DNA of 14,115 bases. It comes from JALYSX01 sp035544315 (GTDB lineage Bacteria; Vulcanimicrobiota; Vulcanimicrobiia; Vulcanimicrobiales; Vulcanimicrobiaceae). The notes beneath the pieces were generated by a model. That model searched no databases. It worked only from the letters and a program-made list of their open reading frames with translations, and was not told where the DNA came from. Positions within the stretch are counted from its first letter, which is position 1; each line of letters opens with the position of its first letter. The translations under genes and the position numbers were made by a program. Where the stretch lies: positions 1-14,115 of the forward strand of contig DATKGB010000211.1 in NCBI GenBank assembly GCA_035544315.1, read 5' to 3'. This document shows, piece after piece, positions 9,314-14,115 of this stretch.

Positions 9314-10812
9314 TAGAAGCTCTTGTTGTACTCCGCAAGCGCCGCGTCGAGTTGCTTCTTTGCGTCGTCGGAAAGCTGACCGCTCTGCGCGATGCCTTGC
9401 GAGATCGACGCGTACTTCTCGTGCAGGAAGCTGACGACGCCCTTGGCCCACTCTTGCAGACGAGGCGTCGGAACGTCGATCGCCGCGCCGCTGGTCGCGG
9501 CGTACAGCACCGCGACCTGATCTTCGACCGGCTGCGGCTGATACTGCGGCTGCTTGAGCAGCTCGGTCAGCTTCTCGCCGCGCGCGAGCTGTAGTTGCGT
9601 ACTCTTATCCAGATCGCTCGACAGTTTGGCGAACGCCGCGAGGTCGCGATACTGCGCCAGTTCGAGCTTGAGCTGACCGGCGACCGACTTCATGGCTTTG
9701 GTTTGCGCCGAACCGCCGACGCGCGAAACCGAAAGTCCGATGTCGACGGCCGGCCGAATGCCTTGGAAGAACAGATCGGGGGTCAGATAAATCTGCCCGT
9801 CGGTGATCGAGATCACGTTGGTCGGAATGTATGCCGCGAAGTCGCCGGCTTGGGTTTCGATGATCGGCAATGCGGTCATCGAACCGCCTCCCAGCGCGTC
9901 GGAAAGTTTGGCGGCGCGTTCGAGCAAACGCGAGTGCAGGAAGAACACGTCGCCCGGATAGGCTTCGCGGCCCGGCGGACGGCGCAGCAGCAGCGACATC
10001 TCCCGATACGATTGCGCGTGCTTGGTGAGATCGTCGAACACGATCAAGACGTCCTTGCCTGCGATCATCAGGTCCTCGCCCATCGCGCAACCGGCGAACG
10101 GCGCCAACCAGCGCAATGCGGCGGCTTCGGCCGGGCTGACCGCAACGATCGTCGTATACTCCATCGCGCCCTTGGCTTCAAGGACTTGCGAGAGCGCGGC
10201 GACCGTCGATAGCTTCTGACCGATGGCGACGTAGATGCAGAAAACGTTGCGGCCCTTTTGATTGATGATCGTGTCGATTGCGATCGCCGTTTTACCCGTC
10301 GATCGGTCGCCGATGATCAGCTCGCGCTGGCCTTTCCCAATCGGGATCAGCGCATCGATGGCGCGGATACCGGTCTGCAGCGGCTGCTTAACGCCTTGAC
10401 GTTCGACCACCGACGGCGCGGTGTTTTCGATCGTGCGAAACTTCTTGGTCTCGATCGGGCCCTTGCCGTCGATCGGCTGGCCGAGCGGATTGACCACTCG
10501 CCCGAGCAGCGCCTCGCCGACGGGCACCGATGCGATACGGCCGGTGCGCCGAACCTTATCGCCTTCCTTGATGTTCTTATCCGAACCCAAGATGACTACG
10601 CCGACGTTGTCCTCTTCTAAGTTGAGCGCTACGCCCTGCAAGCCGTCGGCAAACTCCACCAGTTCGGAAGCGCGCACGCCGCGCAGACCGTAAACGCGCG
10701 CCAGGTTGGCGCCCACTTCGATGACGGTGCCTACTTCGTCTTCCTGGATGTCGCTGGTAAAGTTGGCGATCTGCGCTTTGAGCAGTCCGGCGATCTCGTC
10801 GGCATTAATCAT
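9313..10812 (-). CDS. atpA: ATP synthase F1 alpha subunit
   Basis: Non-catalytic nucleotide-binding subunit of F1. 499 aa, typical (E. coli 513). Visible: N-terminal EVGTVIEVGANLARVYGL (26-43), Walker A GDRSTGKT (168-175), YVAIGQKLSTVA (194-205), Walker B VLIVFDDLTKHAQSYREMSL (255-274), RRPPGREAYPGDVFFLHSRL (277-296), GGGSMTALPIIETQAGD (308-324), and the arginine-finger strand GLSVSRVGGSAQ with Arg364. The P-loop has Ser171 where most bacterial alphas have Gln (GDRQTGKT). The ATG at 10812 has AGGGA upstream (10823-10819), 14 nt after the atpH stop. Confidence 0.98.
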   Translation of the reverse strand: MINADEIAGLLKAQIANFTSDIQEDEVGTVIEVGANLARVYGLRGVRASELVEFADGLQGVALNLEEDNVGVVILGSDKNIKEGDKVRRTGRIASVPVGEALLGRVVNPLGQPIDGKGPIETKKFRTIENTAPSVVERQGVKQPLQTGIRAIDALIPIGKGQRELIIGDRSTGKTAIAIDTIINQKGRNVFCIYVAIGQKLSTVAALSQVLEAKGAMEYTTIVAVSPAEAAALRWLAPFAGCAMGEDLMIAGKDVLIVFDDLTKHAQSYREMSLLLRRPPGREAYPGDVFFLHSRLLERAAKLSDALGGGSMTALPIIETQAGDFAAYIPTNVISITDGQIYLTPDLFFQGIRPAVDIGLSVSRVGGSAQTKAMKSVAGQLKLELAQYRDLAAFAKLSSDLDKSTQLQLARGEKLTELLKQPQYQPQPVEDQVAVLYAATSGAAIDVPTPRLQEWAKGVVSFLHEKYASISQGIAQSGQLSDDAKKQLDAALAEYNKSF

Positions 10813-10818
10813 GGTTTA

Positions 10819-10823
10819 TCCCT
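10819..10823 (-). promoter_or_regulatory. Ribosome binding site of atpA
   Basis: AGGGA at 10823-10819 with 6 nt spacing to the atpA ATG at 10812, inside the 14-nt gap after atpH. Confidence 0.55.
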
Positions 10824-10826
10824 ATA

Positions 10827-11369
10827 TCAGTTCTGCGCAAACAACGCGCGCGAGAGTTCTTCGAGTCGGCCGGCGACGGTGCCGTCGATGCGGCGGTCGC
10901 CCATGGTGATCCGCACGCCGCCGATGACGTCGGCATCGACGCGTTGGGTCACTTCGAACGTTTTCCCATAGACTTTTTCTAAACGTGCGACCATCTCGCC
11001 CAGCTCGCCGGCGGCCAGCGGCTTGGCAGTCACAACGATCAGGGGTTCGGCACCGCGCGCCTGACGTTCCAAGACGCGGTACTGCGCGATCAGTTCGCGC
11101 AACAACGACTCGCGATGCTTTCGCACCAGCAGCAACAGCGAATGGAGAGCGATGTCGTCAACTTTGCCGTTGAAAACCGCCGACAGCGCGCTTTCCTTTC
11201 GGTAACGATCGACGATCGGCGCCGTGAAGAACGCGGCGGTGGTCGAATCGGCATAGATCGCGTCGGTCAGCGATTGCAGATCCTTTCCGACCTTCGCAAC
11301 GACGTTGCGCTCCTCGGCCAACGAAAAGACCGCGGTAGCGTAGCGGCGCGCGAGCGTCTCGTTAGCCAC
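10827..11369 (-). CDS. atpH: ATP synthase delta subunit
   Basis: Joins the top of the alpha3beta3 ring to the peripheral b/b' stalk. With the GTG start at 11369 it is 180 aa, the usual size. Family marks: LARRYATAVFSLAEE near the N-terminus, FFTAPIVDRYRKESAL, LLLLVRKHRESLLRELIAQY, and the C-terminal VDADVIGGVRITMGDRRIDG then TVAGRLEEL, which is the classic delta/OSCP ending. An alternative TTG start at 11387 adds MKRITL; neither has a convincing ribosome site. GTG is preferred because it gives the usual distance to RYA and only an 8-nt overlap with the preceding atpF stop, against 26 nt. Confidence 0.94.
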   Translation of the reverse strand: MANETLARRYATAVFSLAEERNVVAKVGKDLQSLTDAIYADSTTAAFFTAPIVDRYRKESALSAVFNGKVDDIALHSLLLLVRKHRESLLRELIAQYRVLERQARGAEPLIVVTAKPLAAGELGEMVARLEKVYGKTFEVTQRVDADVIGGVRITMGDRRIDGTVAGRLEELSRALFAQN

Positions 11370-11859
11370 CAGCGTTATTCTTTTCAACCGACGCGACGAA
11401 GCTTTGAATCAGCTTGGCATCGGTCGGCGCATCGACGCGCAGCGTCGCGCGCGAGCGGGCGATTTCCAGGGCCCGATCGACCAACTCGGTGCGCAAGCGA
11501 TCGCGGCCGGACGCGCGGGCGCGATCCAGTTCGCCGGAGGCGTTGCGAACGGTGCGTTCGCCCGATTCCTTGGCCTCGGTCAGCGCTGCGTCGCGTTCGA
11601 AGGCGGCCAATTCGGTGGCGCGCTTGCGAATCGCATCGGCGTCACGCGCCGCACCGTCGATCTCCCGTTGGAGTAGCCCGACTGCCTGCTTGGATTCTTC
11701 CAAGTGGAGTTCGGTGAGCGCGATCTGCTTGTTCTCGTTCTCTTGAGCCGATTGGATCGCCGGTGCGATGTTCTTGATCCACAGCCAGACCATGACCGCC
11801 GCGAAGGCAATCGCCGAGAAAAACTGGCTGGCAACCGAGACCTTTTCGTAAAAACTCAT
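11362..11859 (-). CDS. atpF: ATP synthase Fo b-type subunit (second of two)
   Basis: Peripheral-stalk subunit, 165 aa. One membrane helix at about residues 8-28 (VASQFFSAIAFAAVMVWLWI) followed by a long charged helix rich in A, E, R, K (about 35-140) that would form the stator coiled coil, and a C-terminal delta-contact region. ATG at 11859 overlaps the preceding b-type gene as ATGA. An open frame extends upstream to 12261 but lies inside that gene and lacks membrane-protein character. The sequence is only loosely b-like in its primary features; assignment rests on architecture and on its position between c and delta. Being one of two adjacent b-type genes, it probably pairs with the other as a b/b' heterodimer. 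Confidence 0.88.
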   Translation of the reverse strand: MSFYEKVSVASQFFSAIAFAAVMVWLWIKNIAPAIQSAQENENKQIALTELHLEESKQAVGLLQREIDGAARDADAIRKRATELAAFERDAALTEAKESGERTVRNASGELDRARASGRDRLRTELVDRALEIARSRATLRVDAPTDAKLIQSFVASVEKNNAGG

Positions 11860-12290
11860 CGTGAAGCTTCCGCGAAGGTCCGATCGACGACCAGTTGCGC
11901 GAGTTCTTCGGCGTGACGTTCGGCCGCAACGCGCGCCGTTTCGAACTCGGCCGCTGCCGCCGCTTGAGCGTCGGCGGTTTGCTTGCTCGACCGAGCGTTG
12001 TAGTCCGTAGCGATCGCTGCGGTCTCGTTGGAGACGTCGGCGCGGCTCCTGGAGAGCAGCGTCTCGGCATCGCGACGGGCCGATTGACGGGTCGCCTCGG
12101 CCTGCGCGCGCAGCGCCAAAGCCTCCTTTTGCAATCCGTCGCGCCGGGCGACCAGACCGTCGAGATATTCGCGACGCTTGCGGACGCCCTCGCCGACCGG
12201 ACGCAAAAAGACCAGGTTCAACACCGCGAAAAAGATCGCGAAGTTGAGTAGTTGGATCCAAAACGTCCCGTCGAATGAGAGAAACGCCAT
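11856..12290 (-). CDS. ATP synthase Fo b'-type subunit (first of two)
   Basis: Peripheral-stalk subunit, 144 aa. The N-terminal helix FWIQLLNFAIFFAVLNLVFL (10-29) followed by RPV is a canonical b/b' start, then a long Ala/Glu/Arg-rich helix (residues 35-140) ending VVDRTFAEASR. It directly follows atpE (8-nt gap) and overlaps the next b-type gene by 4 nt. The order c, b', b, delta is that of cyanobacteria, in which the b' gene is called atpG, so I leave the symbol empty to avoid confusion with gamma. Which of the pair is b and which b' is inferred only from gene order. Confidence 0.88.
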   Translation of the reverse strand: MAFLSFDGTFWIQLLNFAIFFAVLNLVFLRPVGEGVRKRREYLDGLVARRDGLQKEALALRAQAEATRQSARRDAETLLSRSRADVSNETAAIATDYNARSSKQTADAQAAAAAEFETARVAAERHAEELAQLVVDRTFAEASR

Positions 12291-12298
12291 TCTAGCGG

Positions 12299-12589
12299 CT
12301 AGTGCCCCGCGGCGTTCAGAAGCGCCGGGACAAGCGCCGGCACCTTAGCGACGACGAAGAACAGATACAACCCCAGACCCAGGCCAATGATCGGGAACAC
12401 TTCCAGGACGCCGACGCCCAAGAACAAGAAGGTCATGATATTGCCGCGCGCTTCGGGTTGACGCGCGATCGATTCAACGGCCTTGGCGGCAACGTTGCCG
12501 TCGCCGATCGCCGAGCCGATTGCAGCGGCGGCTACGATGATCGAGAAGCCGATGATTCCGGCGACGACGATCCACAGTGAGGCTGACAT
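12299..12589 (-). CDS. atpE: ATP synthase Fo c subunit (proteolipid)
   Basis: Forms the membrane rotor ring that carries the coupling ion. 96 aa, longer than the usual 70-85 through an N-terminal stretch and a C-terminal tail (AKVPALVPALLNAAGH). Hairpin: TM1 about 6-30 (AAAAIGSAIGDG), polar loop IARQPEARG (41-49), TM2 about 52-80 with the ion-binding Glu63 in GVLEVFPIIG. Val follows the Glu where Na+-binding c subunits have Ser or Thr, and TM1 has Asp30 rather than the Gln of Na+ types, so proton coupling is predicted. The Asp in TM1 resembles the mycobacterial GIGDG. The ATG at 12589 has a strong AAGGAG at 12599-12594; the frame is open to 12688 but that part overlaps atpB. Confidence 0.97.
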   Translation of the reverse strand: MSASLWIVVAGIIGFSIIVAAAAIGSAIGDGNVAAKAVESIARQPEARGNIMTFLFLGVGVLEVFPIIGLGLGLYLFFVVAKVPALVPALLNAAGH

Positions 12590-12593
12590 AGTG

Positions 12594-12599
12594 CTCCTT
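12594..12599 (-). promoter_or_regulatory. Strong ribosome binding site of atpE
   Basis: AAGGAG at 12599-12594, 4 nt before the atpE ATG and the best Shine-Dalgarno match in the window. Strong initiation at atpE fits the high copy number of c per enzyme, as in other atp operons. Confidence 0.7.
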
Positions 12600-12608
12600 A
12601 CGTTCTCT

Positions 12609-13340
12609 TTAGTGCTCTTCGCCGACAGCCATCGATAGATAGACGATCGCCAACAACGTGAAGACGAACGCTTGAATCGAGCCGACAAAGAAGTTTAGAA
12701 ACTGGATGAGAATTGGCGTAAATGCGGCGCCGATCGAGAGATCGAACCACCCGATTTTCGCGCCCGAGACGATGATCTGCGATATGACGAAGAGCAGAAT
12801 CTCGCCGACGAAGATGTTAAAGAAGAGCCGAGCCGCCATGACGACGGGGCGCAGCGACTCTTCGAATATGTTCAGGGGAAGCAACAAGGCAAACGGCTTA
12901 GCCAGATGCTTGTAAAAGCCCAACCCCTTCTTGCGAATCGCGACGACCTGGATCATCACAAAGATGAGCAGCGCGTAGGCAGCAGTGGTGTTGAGGTCCG
13001 CCGTCGGCGCACCGCCGTAAGCAAAACCCATCAACTTGAGCGGCACAAAGCCGATTTGATTCAAACAGAAAATATACATGAACAGAGCTACGAAGAACGG
13101 GACGAACGGCTCGCCGGCGCGGCCCAGGGTGCCCAGCGACAGGTCGGATAGGAAGTTGATCAGGCCTTCGAAAACCGTTTGACGCTTGGTGACCTTGCCC
13201 GAGCGATAGCTCCTTCCGACGCTCCAACAAAATAGCAACACCAAGATCATGACAACCCACGTCATAACCAATGTGTCCGCATGAACATTGCCCACGATCG
13301 GCCACTGCCAACTCGTGTGTTCGCCTATTTGTTCGTGCAC
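12609..13340 (-). CDS. atpB: ATP synthase Fo a subunit
   Basis: Stator membrane subunit carrying the proton half-channels against the c-ring. 243 aa with about five hydrophobic helices (24-42, 77-95, 118-136, 148-190 region, 205-238). Visible: PTADLNTTAAYAL (112-124), the essential Arg in VVMAARLFFNIFVGE (Arg171 = E. coli R210, Asn175 = N214, Glu180 = E219), and IQAFVFTLLAIVYLSMA (222-238). Oddity: the usual RLFGN is RLFFN, a Phe for Gly three residues after the Arg. The start is GTG at 13340, with AAGGA at 13348-13344 and an in-frame TAG 15 nt upstream that excludes a longer form. It overlaps the preceding AtpI-like gene by 16 nt and precedes atpE by 19 nt. Confidence 0.97.
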   Translation of the reverse strand: MHEQIGEHTSWQWPIVGNVHADTLVMTWVVMILVLLFCWSVGRSYRSGKVTKRQTVFEGLINFLSDLSLGTLGRAGEPFVPFFVALFMYIFCLNQIGFVPLKLMGFAYGGAPTADLNTTAAYALLIFVMIQVVAIRKKGLGFYKHLAKPFALLLPLNIFEESLRPVVMAARLFFNIFVGEILLFVISQIIVSGAKIGWFDLSIGAAFTPILIQFLNFFVGSIQAFVFTLLAIVYLSMAVGEEH

Positions 13341-13774
13341 GATTCCTTCCGTCTAAATGCCCGCCATGCGCCGGTGGCATACAGTGCCAAGGGGAGAAAA
13401 AAGCCGACGAAAAACGGCCCAAGCGACCACCAGGGCCCGCGGACCGTCAGCGACGCGGCAACTATACCGAAGAGTCCCAGCCGTAGAAAACTACTTATGG
13501 CGAAGGCACCCACGCGGCCGGAGTCGAGGACCAGCTCGTTCCCGCGCATCGTCAACAACATGTTTCCGATTCCGCACGCGGCCCCGACCAGCAAGGCCAG
13601 CGAGAGGAGCGGCAACCACGGGATCGCGATAATGGCCCCGAGCGCTGCGACGATGAGCGTCCGAATCGCGACGGATTTCTTTAATGCGACGTAAGTCGCT
13701 ACATCGGCCGCCGCCTCGGCGGCGTCATAGGTACGTCGGGTTAGGGGTGAATCCTGCTCGTCATCCCAGCCCAC
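13325..13774 (-). CDS. atpI: AtpI-like four-helix membrane protein
   Basis: A 149-aa protein immediately upstream of atpB. After a charged N-terminus (DDEQDSPLTRRTYDAAEAAA) there are four hydrophobic segments at about 36-53, 57-76, 87-111 and 116-136, followed by a basic tail (WRAFRRKESCTNK). Four helices, this size and the first position of an atp operon are the marks of AtpI/ATP-synt_I proteins, which assist c-ring assembly or Mg2+ handling. Sequence conservation in that family is low and I see no diagnostic motif, so the call is by position and topology. GTG at 13774 is the first start after the epimerase stop (9-nt gap), and has no clear ribosome site; the stop overlaps atpB by 16 nt. Confidence 0.75.
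   Translation of the reverse strand: MGWDDEQDSPLTRRTYDAAEAAADVATYVALKKSVAIRTLIVAALGAIIAIPWLPLLSLALLVGAACGIGNMLLTMRGNELVLDSGRVGAFAISSFLRLGLFGIVAASLTVRGPWWSLGPFFVGFFLPLALYATGAWRAFRRKESCTNK
13344..13348 (-). promoter_or_regulatory. Ribosome binding site deciding the GTG start of atpB
   Basis: AAGGA at 13348-13344, 3 nt before GTG (13340-13338). The next in-frame codon group upstream contains TAG, so initiation must be here. Confidence 0.6.
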
Positions 13775-13783
13775 GGGCGGCGC

Positions 13784-14115
13784 TTACGACCGCGCGTCGG
13801 TAGCGAATGCCGCCGGGTACGCGCTCCCGCGCAGGCGTGCCAGGAGCCAACCGACGATCCGCTCGGCGGCGTAACCGTCGCCGTACGGGTTGGCCGCTCG
13901 GGCCATCCGCGAGTATTCGGACGGATCGTCGAGTAGCCGCGAGGCAGTTGCTACGATCCGCGCACGGTCGTGACCGACCAGCGCCAGGGTTCCGGCTTCC
14001 AAGCCTTCGGGGCGTTCGGTCTCGTCGCGCATGACCAGCACCGGCTTGCCCAGACAGGGCGCCTCCTCTTGGAGTCCGCCCGAGTCGGTTAACACGAGCG
14101 TGCAGCGCTTGATCG
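13784..14115 (-). CDS. wecB: UDP-N-acetylglucosamine 2-epimerase (non-hydrolysing), C-terminal part
   Basis: The last 109 residues of a WecB/MnaA-type epimerase that interconverts UDP-GlcNAc and UDP-ManNAc for surface polysaccharide synthesis; the gene continues past the right edge. Diagnostic: VLTDSGGLQEEAP, LGKPVLVMRDETERPEGLEAGT, LVGHD, and the closing NPYGDGYAAERIVGWL. The TDSGG-QEE and TERPEG blocks bind the UDP moiety and allosteric/substrate UDP-GlcNAc in this family. The TAA stop at 13786-13784 is 9 nt before the AtpI-like start, so it likely shares the operon; an mnaA gene directly before atpI is also known in Listeria. The tail after WLLARLRG is not recognisably conserved. Confidence 0.93.
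   Translation of the reverse strand, partial: IKRCTLVLTDSGGLQEEAPCLGKPVLVMRDETERPEGLEAGTLALVGHDRARIVATASRLLDDPSEYSRMARAANPYGDGYAAERIVGWLLARLRGSAYPAAFATDARS

Noticed and set aside
11860..12261. N-terminal extension of the second b-type gene
   Set aside because: It lies within the b' gene in another frame and reads as Arg/Ser-rich noise; the membrane helix begins right after the ATG at 11859.

Overview
This 14.1 kb window is GC-rich, and every gene I can support lies on the minus strand, so transcription runs from high to low coordinates. It is a housekeeping region with no mobile elements, CRISPR arrays, RNA genes or defence genes. In transcription order it holds: the 3' end of a UDP-GlcNAc 2-epimerase gene (right edge), an AtpI-like membrane protein, a complete F1Fo ATP synthase operon (a, c, b', b, delta, alpha, gamma, beta, epsilon), murA, an mreB/mbl-type gene, a TsaC/Sua5 threonylcarbamoyl-AMP synthase, an LptA/OstA-like periplasmic protein, the AAA+ ATPase RarA, a NifS/IscS cysteine desulfurase, and the start of a DUF948-like membrane protein cut by the left edge.

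Organism (inference): the order epimerase - atpI - atp operon - murA - mbl is reminiscent of Firmicutes and other Terrabacteria (spoIID and spoIIID, which lie between murA and mbl in Bacillus, are absent). The OstA/LptA-like protein with a signal peptide points to an outer membrane with LPS. The split b/b' stalk, the high GC and frequent GTG/TTG starts fit an uncultured diderm Terrabacteria lineage such as Eremiobacterota (WPS-2). That assignment is a guess from style and gene order, not from a search.

Layout: 14115-13784 wecB end; 13774-6546 ATP synthase (atpI-like first, atpC last); 6519-4161 cell-wall and shape genes (murA, mbl-type mreB); 4164-307 four genes for tRNA modification, outer-membrane transport, replication-fork maintenance and sulfur transfer; 263-1 DUF948-like start. 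The longest gap is the 43 nt between the cysteine desulfurase and the DUF948-like gene, so no stretch over 300 bases lacks a gene. I found no rho-independent terminator and no clear internal promoter. The genes could form one long transcript or overlapping units. All four junctions from mreB to the cysteine desulfurase are 4-nt start/stop overlaps, suggesting translational coupling.

The most interesting points are residue-level departures in conserved enzymes: Gln to Ala at the predicted PLP-contacting position of the cysteine desulfurase, Arg to Ala in MurA at the position of E. coli Arg91, Gly to Phe three residues after the essential Arg of ATP synthase subunit a, a mycobacteria-like Asp plus Glu pair in subunit c, Ser in the alpha P-loop, and a Gly-rich insertion near the N-terminus of beta. 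I did not find a convincing new biological system here.
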